Source of the DNA: Verrucomicrobiota bacterium
GTDB lineage: Bacteria > Verrucomicrobiota > Verrucomicrobiia > Chthoniobacterales > UBA10450
Direction of reading: 5' to 3'
NCBI GenBank assembly: GCA_003218375.1
Contig: QHNH01000008.1
Span: 217,552-281,551 of the forward strand
Length of the DNA stretch: 64,000 bases
Numbering within the stretch: the stretch's first letter is position 1; every line of letters begins with the position of its first letter. A program made the position numbers and the translations under genes. The notes below the pieces were generated by a model. That model saw nothing but the letters and a program-made list of their open reading frames with translations. It did no database searches and had not been told where the DNA came from. Below are positions 24,866 to 33,842 of this stretch, in pieces.

Positions 24866-27709
24866 ATGAGACGTTTTTTTGCAGGCGCGGGATGGGCGGC
24901 GACGACGGCGTTGATCTGCACATTGTTCGGTGAACAGGCGAAGGCAATTTCGAGTGCGGTAAATCTTTCCACCCGCATGGTCGTCCAAACCGGCGACAAC
25001 GTTTTGATTGGCGGGTTTATCGTTTACGGCAGCGGCCAGAAGAAGATCGCGGTCCGCGCGATGGGTCCGTCGCTTCCGGTCGCGGGAAAATTAGCCGACC
25101 CAATGGTCGAATTGCATGACGCCACGGGCGCGATCGTCGCGTCGAACGATAACTGGCGCACTGCCCAACAGGACCTCATCATCGCTGCCGGGCTCGCGCC
25201 CGCGAACGACCTCGAATCGGCCCTGATCACGACGATCAATCCTGGCGCTTACACGGTTGTTGTTAAAGGCGTGAACAATGCCACCGGCGTCGGGCTGATG
25301 GAGATTTACGATCTCGATCCGGACGGCTCGCCGGCCCGGCTCGCGAACATTTCCACCCGAGGCAATGTGCTCACCGGTGACAACGTGATGATCGGCGGCT
25401 TCATCGTACGGGGTGACGTGCCCAAGCGAACAATCGTGCGCGCCCGGGGCCCGTCGTTGTTTTTGAATGGCGCCCCGATCGCAGGACGGCTGATGGATCC
25501 GGCACTGGAACTGCGAGACGCCAACGGCGCCTTGATCAAGGCGAACGACAATTGGCGCTCCGACCAGCAGGCCGAGATCGCTGCCAGCTCGATCGCACCA
25601 ACGGATGACACCGAGCCCGCGGTGGTCTGGACACTGACGCCCGGCAATTACACGACGATCGTGCGCGGCGTTAATAACACCACCGGGATCGCGCTGGTCG
25701 AGATGTACGATCTCGATCAACCGCCCAGCGCGGACGGCTCCACTCTTTACGTCACCGAAATGCGCCCGCAGGGAGCGGCTACGTCACAAGGTTCCGGCAC
25801 CGCTACTTTGCGTCTCGCGGCGGACGGCAAGTCGGCGGTCATCGCCTACACGTATTCAAATCTCACGGGCCCGATCACCGGCCTGCACGTCCACGCCGCG
25901 GACGGCAGCATCATATTCGACGTGGACTCGGCCACGCCGCAACCGGATGGAACTTTGATTTGGGTCTTCGTGCCGGTCGGTTCGTTCACCGTCGCGGACA
26001 TCCTGAACATGATAAAAACGGGGCAGACTTATCTCAATGTCCACACGGCGCTGTATCCCGCCGGCGAGATCAAGGGCTTCTTCAATTTGTCCACCGGCGC
26101 GCAGAGCGCTCCTATCCCGACGCCGCCACCCGCTTTGCCCGCGGGCACCCCGACCGCAGCAGCTGCCGGACGTTTCCTCTCCCAGGCCACCTTCGGCGCG
26201 ACGGACGCGTTGATCGCCCAGGTGCAAAGCCAGGGATACGACGCGTTCCTGAACGCGCAGTTCGCCGCGCCGATGTCGTCGCATCTGGCGTTCGTCGATG
26301 CGGCGGTCGCCGCCTTGCCGAGCCCGAGTCCGTCGCCAAGCGCGACCCCGAATCAGCCGACGTTGACCATGACGAACGACGCTTGGTGGACCAATGCGAT
26401 CTCCGGCCAGGATCAAGTCCGGCAACGCGTCGCGTTCGCCTTGAGCGAGACCCTCGTCGCCTCGCTCAACAGCGCGGGACTCGCGAACCGGCCCTTCGCC
26501 TTGCCCACTTACTACGACGTGCTCGTGCGCGACGCGTTCAGCAATTACCGCCAGCTGCTCGAGGACATCACGCTCAACCCGGCGATGGGCGCGTACCTCA
26601 ACATGCTCCAGAACGACAAGGCGAATCCGGCGCGCGGGACTTTGCCTAATGAGAACTACGCCCGTGAGCTCATGCAGTTGTTCTCCATCGGCCTTTACGA
26701 CCTGAATCTCGACGGCAGTCTCACGCTCAGCTCGAGCGGTTTCCCGATCGCGACCTATGACCAGAACGCAATTCTTGGGACGGCGGCGGTTCTGACCGGC
26801 TGGACTTACGCGCAGCCCGGCTCGGCGAATCCTGTTTTCTTCCCCGGTGCGGCCGCGCAGAGCTGGCGCGATCCGATGATCAATATCGCAAGCCATCATC
26901 AGACGACGGCGAAAAGCATTTTGAACGGCGTCGCGCTTCCGGCGAACCAGACGGCGGCCCAGGACTTGAAGACCGCGCTCGACACGATTTTCAATCATCC
27001 GAATGTCGGGCCATTTATCTGCCGGCAACTCATTCAGCGGCTGGTCACGAGCAATCCAAGCCCGGGTTACGTTTACCGGGTCGCGTCGGTGTTCAACGAC
27101 AACGGCCAGGGCGTGCGCGGCGATTTGAAAGCGGTCGTCCGCGCGATCCTGATGGATTACGACGCGCGCGTCGGTTTCGTCACGGTCCAGGGCGCCGGAC
27201 ACGAGCGTGAGCCGGTAATCCGCGTCACGAATTTGTTGCGCGCCTTTAACGCCACATCGCCGAGCGGCAAATACTCGGTCCGCAACGCCTACGCGAATCT
27301 CGACGAGGAAGCGATGCATTCGCCGACGGTCTTCAATTTCTTCGGCCCCGATTACGCGGCGCCTGGAGCGATCGCTGCCGCTGGGCTCAAGAGTCCGGAG
27401 TTTGAAATCACGACCGATACCACGGTGATCTCGGCCTCGAATTATCTGCGCACCGCCATTTATGTTTACCTCGGACCTGGGAGCGACCGGATCACGCTGA
27501 ATCTCACGGCCGAACAAACCCGCGCCTCCGATCCCGCCGGCTTGGTCGATCACCTCAACAGCGTTCTCATGTCCGGCGGTATGTCTTCGAGCATGCGCAA
27601 TATCATGATCAACGCCGTCACCCAAATCCCATCCAGTAACCCGCTCGAGCGCGCCCGCACCGCGATCTATCTCGTCGTCAATTCTCCTGAATTCGTCGTC
27701 GACAAGTAA
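24866..27709 (+). CDS. Secreted protein with two NISTR-type domains, CHRD domain and DUF1800
   Basis: 947 residues with a signal peptide (about residues 1-27). Two ~125-residue tandem units follow (about 30-155 and 160-290), with GDNVLIGGFIV, KIAVRAMGPSL and NDNWRT. Next comes a CHRD-like domain (about 295-410: TLRLAADGKSAVIAYTYSNL, GLHVHAADG, YPAGEIKGFF), and then DUF1800 (about 425-945) with FLSQATFGATDALI, NENYARELMQLFSIGLYDL, LTGWTY and NHPNVGPFICRQLIQRL. It stands two bases before a DUF1501 gene; such pairs are common in this phylum and their role is unknown. Probably extracytoplasmic. Confidence 0.9.
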   Translation: MRRFFAGAGWAATTALICTLFGEQAKAISSAVNLSTRMVVQTGDNVLIGGFIVYGSGQKKIAVRAMGPSLPVAGKLADPMVELHDATGAIVASNDNWRTAQQDLIIAAGLAPANDLESALITTINPGAYTVVVKGVNNATGVGLMEIYDLDPDGSPARLANISTRGNVLTGDNVMIGGFIVRGDVPKRTIVRARGPSLFLNGAPIAGRLMDPALELRDANGALIKANDNWRSDQQAEIAASSIAPTDDTEPAVVWTLTPGNYTTIVRGVNNTTGIALVEMYDLDQPPSADGSTLYVTEMRPQGAATSQGSGTATLRLAADGKSAVIAYTYSNLTGPITGLHVHAADGSIIFDVDSATPQPDGTLIWVFVPVGSFTVADILNMIKTGQTYLNVHTALYPAGEIKGFFNLSTGAQSAPIPTPPPALPAGTPTAAAAGRFLSQATFGATDALIAQVQSQGYDAFLNAQFAAPMSSHLAFVDAAVAALPSPSPSPSATPNQPTLTMTNDAWWTNAISGQDQVRQRVAFALSETLVASLNSAGLANRPFALPTYYDVLVRDAFSNYRQLLEDITLNPAMGAYLNMLQNDKANPARGTLPNENYARELMQLFSIGLYDLNLDGSLTLSSSGFPIATYDQNAILGTAAVLTGWTYAQPGSANPVFFPGAAAQSWRDPMINIASHHQTTAKSILNGVALPANQTAAQDLKTALDTIFNHPNVGPFICRQLIQRLVTSNPSPGYVYRVASVFNDNGQGVRGDLKAVVRAILMDYDARVGFVTVQGAGHEREPVIRVTNLLRAFNATSPSGKYSVRNAYANLDEEAMHSPTVFNFFGPDYAAPGAIAAAGLKSPEFEITTDTTVISASNYLRTAIYVYLGPGSDRITLNLTAEQTRASDPAGLVDHLNSVLMSGGMSSSMRNIMINAVTQIPSSNPLERARTAIYLVVNSPEFVVDK

Positions 27710-27711
27710 GT

Positions 27712-29067
27712 ATGGAAACCACTCGCCGCACTTTTATTCGCCAGGCCGCCTGCGCCGCGCTCACCACGACCGGCATTCTCAACACCATCTTCGATCTGCG
27801 TCGTCTCAGCGCGGCGCCGCTCGACGCCAGCGGTTACAAGGCGCTCGTCTGCCTCTTTCTCTACGGCGGCAACGACGCGAACAACCTCATCGTCCCGCAC
27901 GACGCGAGCGGCTACGCTTCCTATTCCGCAGCCCGTGGCGCCCTGGCCATCCCGCAGGCCTCTCTCCTTCCGTTGACGATGCTCAACGGCGATGGGCGCG
28001 ATTTCGGGCTTCACCCGAACCTGACCGATCTCCAAAGCCTTTTTAATCAAGGAAAGCTCGGCGTGGTAACGAACGTCGGCACGCTGGTCGCGCCCGTCAC
28101 GCGCGCTCAGTATCTGGCCGGCGGCGCCGCTGTGCCGCCGCAGCTTTTTTCCCACGCCGATCAATCCGTCCAATGGCAAACCTCAGTGCCGGATGTGATT
28201 TCCAAAACGGGGTGGGGCGGCCGGATGGCGGACATGCTGCAATCGCTCAACGCCGGTTCGAAGATCTCGCTCAACATTTCCATCGCCGGGACGAACACCT
28301 TCGAAGTCGGCAATACGGTTCTGCCCTACATTCTTTCGCCGAGCGGCAGCGTCGGCCTCGCCGGGTTCGACGGCAGCGCTAACGCCAACGTCCGGCTCCA
28401 GGCCTTCAAGGATTTGCTCGCCCTGCCGCACAACAATTTGTTTGAGCAGGCCTATTCCGACACCGTCTCGCGCTCGATTGCGGCCAACGACTTGCTCACC
28501 TCAGCGCTTGCGGGAGTTCCGGCGTTTCAAACCGTGTTCCCGGCCAGCAGCCTGGGTCAGCAATTGAATATGATCGCGAAGCTGATCGCGGCGCGAACCA
28601 ACCTGAGCATGAACCGCCAGATTTTCTTTTGTTCGGTCGGCGGTTACGACACGCACGGCGATCAATTGAACGGCCAGGCGAATCTCTTCACGGAGCTGAG
28701 CCAGGGCCTGAATGCGTTTTACAACGCGACCAACGAGCTGGGCGTCGCGCAGAATGTGACCACGTTCACCGCTTCGGATTTCGGACGCACTTATCCAACG
28801 AATGGCGGCGGCTCCGATCACGGATGGGGCAGCCACCAGCTCGTGATGGGCGGCGCCGTCCAAGGCGGCAGATTGTTCGGCACCTTCCCGACCCTTGCCG
28901 TCAACGGTCCCGACGACACCGGACAGGGTCGCTGGATTCCAACAACTTCGGTGGACGAGTTTTCTGCGACGCTCGCGACCTGGTTCGGCGTTAACGCCTC
29001 GGATCTGTCGACGGTCCTTCCAAACATTGGCCGCTTCGCCCATCCTAATCTGGGCATCTTCGGCTGA
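27712..29067 (+). CDS. DUF1501 family protein with Tat-like signal
   Basis: 451 residues. The N-terminus TTRRTFIRQAACAALTTTG resembles a twin-arginine signal. Family blocks: ALVCLFLYGGNDANNLIVP, FCSVGGYDTHGDQ and FTASDFGRTYPTNGGGSDHGWG, which recall the alkaline-phosphatase-like fold. Partner of the preceding DUF1800 protein; spacing is 2 bases. A strong hairpin terminator follows directly. Confidence 0.92.
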   Translation: METTRRTFIRQAACAALTTTGILNTIFDLRRLSAAPLDASGYKALVCLFLYGGNDANNLIVPHDASGYASYSAARGALAIPQASLLPLTMLNGDGRDFGLHPNLTDLQSLFNQGKLGVVTNVGTLVAPVTRAQYLAGGAAVPPQLFSHADQSVQWQTSVPDVISKTGWGGRMADMLQSLNAGSKISLNISIAGTNTFEVGNTVLPYILSPSGSVGLAGFDGSANANVRLQAFKDLLALPHNNLFEQAYSDTVSRSIAANDLLTSALAGVPAFQTVFPASSLGQQLNMIAKLIAARTNLSMNRQIFFCSVGGYDTHGDQLNGQANLFTELSQGLNAFYNATNELGVAQNVTTFTASDFGRTYPTNGGGSDHGWGSHQLVMGGAVQGGRLFGTFPTLAVNGPDDTGQGRWIPTTSVDEFSATLATWFGVNASDLSTVLPNIGRFAHPNLGIFG

Positions 29068-29103
29068 TGTCGAGGCGCTTGTGCCAGGCGCCTCGACATT
29101 TTC
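29068..29103 (+). terminator. Rho-independent terminator after the DUF1800-DUF1501 pair
   Basis: An 11-bp perfect stem TGTCGAGGCGC/GCGCCTCGACA with a 9-base loop, followed by TTTTCTT, begins one base after the DUF1501 stop codon. Confidence 0.85.
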
Positions 29104-29158
29104 TTCCGCGCTTGCGCTAATCGGGCGATAAGCGATTACTTCGAATCGCTCCGAACCG

Positions 29159-29827
29159 ATGAACTGGATCGCCAAACAGGATGCCCGGCATCGCATCGCC
29201 GTATCGCTGGCCATCGCGACCGCCGCCTGGTTCGCGTTACGCGGTCGCGTCCAAACCTCGACTCAATCCATCCTCACCTGGGATGTTTTCGCAGTATGCG
29301 TGCTCAGCCTCGCCTGGCTCACGATCCTGACCACGCCGCCGGAGAAACTGCGCGCCCGCGCCCAGATGCAGGATCTGAGTCATATCCTGATTTTTATTTT
29401 TGTGCTGATCGCGGCCTGCGCCGGATTGTTTGCCGTTGGCTTTTTGTTCTTCAACAAAACCGTGATCGTGGAGCGCTCGCATTTCCTCGCCCATCTCCTG
29501 ATGAGTCTGGTCGCGGTGATCTGTTCGTGGACGCTCGTTCATACCGTTTTCGGTTTGCGCTACGCCCACACCTATTACGGCGATCCCGACGGACCGACTG
29601 GACCGAAACCGCACGCCGGGGGCCTGCAATTCCCTGGCGACCACGAGCCGGACTACCTGGACTTCGCTTATTTTTCGTTCACGATCGGCATGACCTTCCA
29701 GGTCTCGGACGTCGTCATTACCTCACGCGATTTCCGCACCCTCGTGCTCCTTCACGGCATGCTCTCGTTCGGCTTCAACACCGTCATCCTCGCGCTCACG
29801 ATCAACACGGTCTCGGCCTTGTTCTAA
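29159..29827 (+). CDS. DUF1345 family membrane protein
   Basis: 222 residues with five predicted membrane segments. Characteristic C-terminal half: HTVFGLRYAHTYYGDPDGP, DYLDFAYFSFTIGMTFQVSDVVI and the last segment FGFNTVILALTINT. Integral inner-membrane protein of unknown function. Its transcription begins after the terminator at 29068-29103. Confidence 0.85.
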   Translation: MNWIAKQDARHRIAVSLAIATAAWFALRGRVQTSTQSILTWDVFAVCVLSLAWLTILTTPPEKLRARAQMQDLSHILIFIFVLIAACAGLFAVGFLFFNKTVIVERSHFLAHLLMSLVAVICSWTLVHTVFGLRYAHTYYGDPDGPTGPKPHAGGLQFPGDHEPDYLDFAYFSFTIGMTFQVSDVVITSRDFRTLVLLHGMLSFGFNTVILALTINTVSALF

Positions 29828-29831
29828 ATTT

Positions 29832-29907
29832 GGAGACGGCCTGCCCCCAGGCCGTTGGGTAATAGCGGCCGCATCCCTCATGTCCGGCACGAGGGCGTGC
29901 CGGCTCC
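29832..29907. repeat. GGAG-headed REPIN-like pair (family I, copy 1)
   Basis: Left: GGAG plus hairpin ACGGCCTGCCCCCAGGCCGT. Right, read on the minus strand: GGAG plus CCGGCACGCCCTCGTGCCGG. Two inverted hairpins about 28 bases apart. The left hairpin recurs at 44947-44970 with a compensatory base-pair change. Confidence 0.65.
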
Positions 29908-29965
29908 ATCAGTAGTTCCCGCCGCGCGGCGCTGGCATATCCGATGCTTGGTATGCGGCAGGACA

Positions 29966-30379
29966 ATGACCTTCCTGAAAAAGATCCTGCTGGTCGATCA
30001 CGAGCCGCGAGTCACAGCGCTCGTTAGGCGCGCCCTCGAAGGCACCGGCCGATTTCTCGTGAAGGTCGAGGCGGACGTCCGACTCGCTCAACACGCCGCT
30101 CCATGGTTTCGGCCCGATCTCGTTCTGCTCGATGCCTCCAAAGCATCGGACAGTGAAGAAATGAATCGCCAGCTGCATAGCGAGCCGACCCTGAAGAACA
30201 CGCCGTTCCTCTATCTCAGCGGCAATGCGACTGCGGAGAAGAAGGTCATAACGGGCGGGTTCCTCTCCGGCTTCAGTTTCCTCGCCAGCGCGGTTACGCT
30301 GGACGATCTCGTCCGGTTCGTGGAGGAAATGCTCAGCCCTGCGCCGCCGGTACAGGTCCGAGTCAAAGGGAAGCGCTAA
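29966..30379 (+). CDS. Stand-alone receiver-domain protein
   Basis: 137 residues from the ATG at 29966 (MTFLKKILLVDHEPRV). CheY-like order: acidic start LVDHEP (usual second Asp replaced by His), phospho-acceptor region DLVLLDASKAS, then TPFLYLSGNATAEKK with the conserved Lys. No output domain. The missing acidic residue suggests altered phosphorylation. No histidine kinase is adjacent; the only one in the window is at 52434. Confidence 0.75.
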   Translation: MTFLKKILLVDHEPRVTALVRRALEGTGRFLVKVEADVRLAQHAAPWFRPDLVLLDASKASDSEEMNRQLHSEPTLKNTPFLYLSGNATAEKKVITGGFLSGFSFLASAVTLDDLVRFVEEMLSPAPPVQVRVKGKR

Positions 30380-30753
30380 CCAATCGCCGCGCGATAGCCG
30401 GCTGCGTCCTTGAGTTGCTTCACCTGCTCTGGCGCATCCATCTTCAGCATGAAAATCCAGCCTTCGCCGAACGGGTCGGTATTGATCAACGCGGGATTTC
30501 CTTCCAGCGCTTTGTTCACGTCCACAACAGTGCCTTTGACCGGCGCGTAAATATCGCTCGCCGCTTTCACCGATTCCACCACCGCAATTTGTCCCTTCGC
30601 CTCAGCCGCTGCGCCGACCTTCGGCAGCTCGACGTAAACAACATCCGTCAATTCCGCCTGCGCGTGATCGGTGATGCCGACGCGCGCGTTCTCGCCTTCC
30701 ACGCGCACCCATTCGTGGGACTCGGTGTAATAAAGATCGTCAGGAACATTCAT
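30376..30753 (-). CDS. gcvH: Glycine cleavage system H protein
   Basis: 125 residues. YTESHEWVRVEGENARVGIT, the lipoylated Lys63 in VVESVKAASDIYAPVKG, and NTDPFGEGWIFMLK are all present. Carries the aminomethyl group between P and T proteins. The start overlaps the gcvT stop (ATGA); gcvP is not in the window. Confidence 0.95.
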   Translation of the reverse strand: MNVPDDLYYTESHEWVRVEGENARVGITDHAQAELTDVVYVELPKVGAAAEAKGQIAVVESVKAASDIYAPVKGTVVDVNKALEGNPALINTDPFGEGWIFMLKMDAPEQVKQLKDAAGYRAAIG

Positions 30754-31850
30754 GATTTCTTGTAGAGCGGTTTTTTCTCAATGATTGCCGGCAGTTTCCG
30801 GTCGCGAATTTCGATCTCGATCTCGGTCCCCACCTTCGCGTGCACCGCCGCAACGTAGGCCATCCCGATCCCTTCATTCAAGCTCGGCGACAGGCTGCCG
30901 CTGGTGACCTCGCCAATCCGTTCGCTGTCCCGCCACACGGAATAATGCGGCCGCGGCGGCGGCCCTTTGCTCTTCATGCGGAACGCGACGAGCCGGTTCG
31001 GCGTGCCCTTCTCCTTCGCGTCGGCCAAGACTTCGCGTCCGACGAACTTCGGCTTTTTCAGGTCCACGAAGAACCCGAGGCCGGCCTCGATCGGGTTATG
31101 GTCCGGGGAAAGATCAGAGCCATTCAGCGGATAACACATTTCCAGACGAAGCGTGTCGCGCGCGCCGAGCCCGCAAGGACGAATCCCGAGTTCCTTTCCT
31201 TTCGCCAGCACCTCATTCCAAACTTTCGCCGCATCTTTGGCCGCGAAAAAAACTTCCACGCCATCTTCGCCGGTGTAGCCGGTGCGCGCGATGGTCAGCT
31301 TGATGCCGGCGGAATCGAAATCCCGGATCTGGTTTCGCGCCGGCAGCTCCGCCTCTTTTCCGACCATCGCCTGGAGCAGCTCGATCATACGCGGCCCTTG
31401 GATCGCGAGCCCGCCGAAATCGGCGCTCCGATTCTCCAGCTCAGCATTATCGCCGAGATGTTTTTGCAGCCACGCGAAGTCTTCATCGGTCCGCGATGCG
31501 TTCACCACCAATAGGAAAGTCTCCGGCGCGGTTCGATAAACAATCAGGTCGTCGATGATTCCACCGCGCTCGTTCAACAGAAAAGTGTATTGCCCGGTGC
31601 CGATCTCGAGCTTGTCGATGTTGTTCGTGAGCATCTCATTCAGCCAGGCGCCGGCGCGCGGGCCGCGCGCAATCAGTTGCCCCATGTGCGAAATGTCGAA
31701 AACGCCGACGTTCTTTCGCACCGCCAGGTGCTCGTCAATGATCCCGCTGTATTGCACCGGCATGATCCAATCGCCGAACGGGATCATCTTCGCCCCGAGC
31801 CGCACATGCTCGTCGTAGAGCGGCGTTTTTTTTGGCCCGGCCCCGGTCAT
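30750..31850 (-). CDS. gcvT: Aminomethyltransferase (glycine cleavage T protein)
   Basis: 366 residues from the ATG at 31850; a GTG three codons upstream is possible. Family features: TPLYDEHVRLGAKMIPFGDWIMPVQY, FDISHMGQ, TGYTGEDGVEVF and LGARDTLRLEMCYPLNGSDL. Transfers the methylene unit to tetrahydrofolate, linking to the folP pathway. First gene of a gcvT-gcvH pair, divergent from the rhomboid-like gene. Confidence 0.95.
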   Translation of the reverse strand: MTGAGPKKTPLYDEHVRLGAKMIPFGDWIMPVQYSGIIDEHLAVRKNVGVFDISHMGQLIARGPRAGAWLNEMLTNNIDKLEIGTGQYTFLLNERGGIIDDLIVYRTAPETFLLVVNASRTDEDFAWLQKHLGDNAELENRSADFGGLAIQGPRMIELLQAMVGKEAELPARNQIRDFDSAGIKLTIARTGYTGEDGVEVFFAAKDAAKVWNEVLAKGKELGIRPCGLGARDTLRLEMCYPLNGSDLSPDHNPIEAGLGFFVDLKKPKFVGREVLADAKEKGTPNRLVAFRMKSKGPPPRPHYSVWRDSERIGEVTSGSLSPSLNEGIGMAYVAAVHAKVGTEIEIEIRDRKLPAIIEKKPLYKKS

Positions 31851-31938
31851 GAGCGTCACCCTAGATGCCGCAACTTTCGTGTCAACGCACGGCCCGCGAG
31901 TTGAAGCACGCCACGCTTACTCTACCGTGCTCGCTGCG

Positions 31939-32739
31939 ATGAGGATGCTGGATAAACTCGAACGGCGGCTCGGCTTTATTGCCATCCCCGGATTAATTCG
32001 CATCGTCGTCGGCTTCACCGCGCTCGCCTATGTCCTGACCTTTCTGAACCCGGAGATCTTCTCAGTCCTGGACCTAAAGCCCGAGCGTATCCGGCACGGA
32101 GAAATCTGGCGGCTGATCACTTACATTTTTATTCCGCGCGGAATCGGCGGGGCTGGATCACTCCAACCGCTGTGGGTGGTCCTGGCTCTTTGGTTCCTCT
32201 GGTTCATCGGCGAGAAACTCGAGGCCGTGTGGGGCCCGTTTCGCACCACGCTCTATTTCCTGGTCGGCATGATCGGGACCACCATCGCCGCTTTCCTTTT
32301 CGGCGCGCAGTTTTCAAATTCCATGCTGGGGCTGTCGATCTTCTTCGCCACCGCCTGGTTTTGCCCCGACGAAGTCATCTACGTCTTGTTCATTCTGCCG
32401 ATGAAATTCAAGTGGCTGGCCTGGATCTCAGCCGCTTTTTTGCTTCTCGGTTTCGCGACCGGTCCCCTCTCGGAAAAAGCGGCGATGATCGCGGCCTTCT
32501 CCAACTTCTTCATCTTTTTCGGTCCGGAAATTGTCCATCGGGTGCGACATCGCCAGGAGGTTTCCTCGCGCCGGAAGCGCTTCGAAGAGCAGGCGCGCCC
32601 TGAGGACGAGCCGCTTCATCGATGCACGACCTGCGGCGCGACGGAATTGACGGACCCGAGCCTCGAGTTTCGCGTGGCGCGGGATGGCGAGGAATATTGT
32701 CTGGCCCATTTGCCCCGTCCCGCGAATGCTCCCATCTGA
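31939..32739 (+). CDS. Rhomboid-like membrane protein without catalytic motif, with C-terminal zinc-ribbon-like tail
   Basis: 266 residues from the ATG at 31939. The rhomboid-type topology is clear (HGEIWRLITYIFIPRG, LWFLWFIGEKLEAVWGPFRTTLYFLVGMIG), but the GxSG catalytic serine motif and later His are missing, so it is probably a pseudoprotease. The tail has C-x2-C (HRCTTCGATE) and C-x2-H (YCLAHL), which could bind zinc. Starts divergently from gcvT and is followed at 4 bases by hemQ. Confidence 0.7.
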   Translation: MRMLDKLERRLGFIAIPGLIRIVVGFTALAYVLTFLNPEIFSVLDLKPERIRHGEIWRLITYIFIPRGIGGAGSLQPLWVVLALWFLWFIGEKLEAVWGPFRTTLYFLVGMIGTTIAAFLFGAQFSNSMLGLSIFFATAWFCPDEVIYVLFILPMKFKWLAWISAAFLLLGFATGPLSEKAAMIAAFSNFFIFFGPEIVHRVRHRQEVSSRRKRFEEQARPEDEPLHRCTTCGATELTDPSLEFRVARDGEEYCLAHLPRPANAPI

Positions 32740-32743
32740 CGCG

Positions 32744-33565
32744 ATGAACGAGAACGACGCGCCGGTGATTCCGGAGCAGGGCTGGCATTGCCTCCATCTT
32801 TTTTACCGGATCGAACACGGGCAATGGCAATTGCTCAGCGCTGAGGAGCAGCGCAACGCCAAGATCGCGCTCTCGTCTCTGGTCCAGGAAATTCGCGCCC
32901 TGGTCTCGACCCAGCTCCTGACTTTGAGCATCGTCACGCCGAAGGCCGATCTTGGTTTCATGTTGATCACGCCCGATCTCCAGGTCGCGAATCGGATCGA
33001 GAAACAGCTCGGCCTCGCCCTCGGCCCGGACGTTCTGGTTCCAGTTTACAGCTACCTCTCGCTCACTGAGGAGAGCGAATACAAAACCACCGCGGACGAT
33101 TACGCTGCGGTTCTGGAAAACGAGCAGAAAATCAGTCCCGGCACGCCGGAATTTGAGAAGGCGATGGCGGCGTTCGAGGAGCGGATGAAACATTACCGGC
33201 ACGAGCGCGTTTATCCCACGCTGCCGGATTGGCCGGTCGTCTGTTTTTATAACATGAGCAAACGGCGCGGCGAACACCGCAACTGGTATGCCCTCGCCTT
33301 CGAAGATCGCCGTAAGTTAATGCTCGGTCACGGCGCCGTCGGCCGGCAATACGCCGGCAAAGTGAAACAGCTCATTACCGGTTCGACCGGACTCGACGAT
33401 GCCGAGTGGGGCGTGACGTTGTTCTCCCAGGACACTTTTCAAATCAAAGCGATCGTTTACGAGATGCGTTTCGATCCGGTCAGTGCGGAGTATGGCGAGT
33501 TCGGCGAATTCTACATCGGCCTGCAACTCCCGCTCGACGAACTATTCCGGCGGTTGCAACTTTAG
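32744..33565 (+). CDS. hemQ: Chlorite dismutase-family haem protein (HemQ, coproheme decarboxylase-like)
   Basis: 273 residues from the ATG at 32744. The C-terminal domain is highly HemQ-like: HGAVGRQYAGKVKQLITGST with the proximal His, DDAEWGVTLFSQD, and AIVYEMRFDPVSAEYGEFGEFYIG. HemQ converts iron-coproporphyrin III to haem b in the coproporphyrin-dependent pathway. Length and motifs match; a chlorite-degrading role is less likely because the gene is housekeeping in context. Confidence 0.88.
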   Translation: MNENDAPVIPEQGWHCLHLFYRIEHGQWQLLSAEEQRNAKIALSSLVQEIRALVSTQLLTLSIVTPKADLGFMLITPDLQVANRIEKQLGLALGPDVLVPVYSYLSLTEESEYKTTADDYAAVLENEQKISPGTPEFEKAMAAFEERMKHYRHERVYPTLPDWPVVCFYNMSKRRGEHRNWYALAFEDRRKLMLGHGAVGRQYAGKVKQLITGSTGLDDAEWGVTLFSQDTFQIKAIVYEMRFDPVSAEYGEFGEFYIGLQLPLDELFRRLQL

Positions 33566-33700
33566 GAAGCACCAAGCACCAAGCTCCAGAGAAGCTCCAA
33601 ATCACGCCGCACGCCTTTGCTCTGCGACGATGACGCGAAAATTGGTGTTTGGAATTTGGAATTTCTTTGGAGCTTGGAGCTTGGAATTTGGAGCTTTCCC
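33566..33700. repeat. Heptamer-array inverted pair, family C, copy 1
   Basis: The left arm is built from AGCACCA and AGCTCCA units (33566-33603), the right arm from the inverse TGGAGCT/TGGAATT units (33641-33698), around a spacer of about 40 bases. Fills the space between hemQ and the tRNA gene. Other copies: 34897 (in cysS) and 38785. Confidence 0.75.
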
Positions 33701-33702
33701 TT

Positions 33703-33787
33703 GGATGGGTGGCAGAGTGGTCTAATGCGCACGCCTGGAAAGCGTGTTTGCCGAAAGGCAACCAGGGTTCGAATCCCTGCCCATCCG
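33703..33787 (+). tRNA. tRNA-Ser (anticodon GGA)
   Basis: The acceptor stem GGATGGG (33703-33709) pairs with CCCATCC (33780-33786), discriminator G. The anticodon stem CACGC/GCGTG encloses loop CTGGAAA, anticodon GGA. The long variable arm (TTGCCGAAAGGCAA) is diagnostic of class II tRNA, and the T arm CAGGGTTCGAATCCCTG is canonical. CCA is not encoded. Confidence 0.95.
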
Positions 33788-33842
33788 TTTCCCCTCGTGC
33801 TCGCCTGCCAAGCCGTAGCCTTGCGAAGGCTGGTGCTCGAAC

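Noticed and set aside
25856..27625. 589-codon minus-strand open frame opposite the DUF1800 gene
   Set aside because: Arg/Asp-rich antisense shadow in GC-rich DNA; the plus-strand protein has clear domains.
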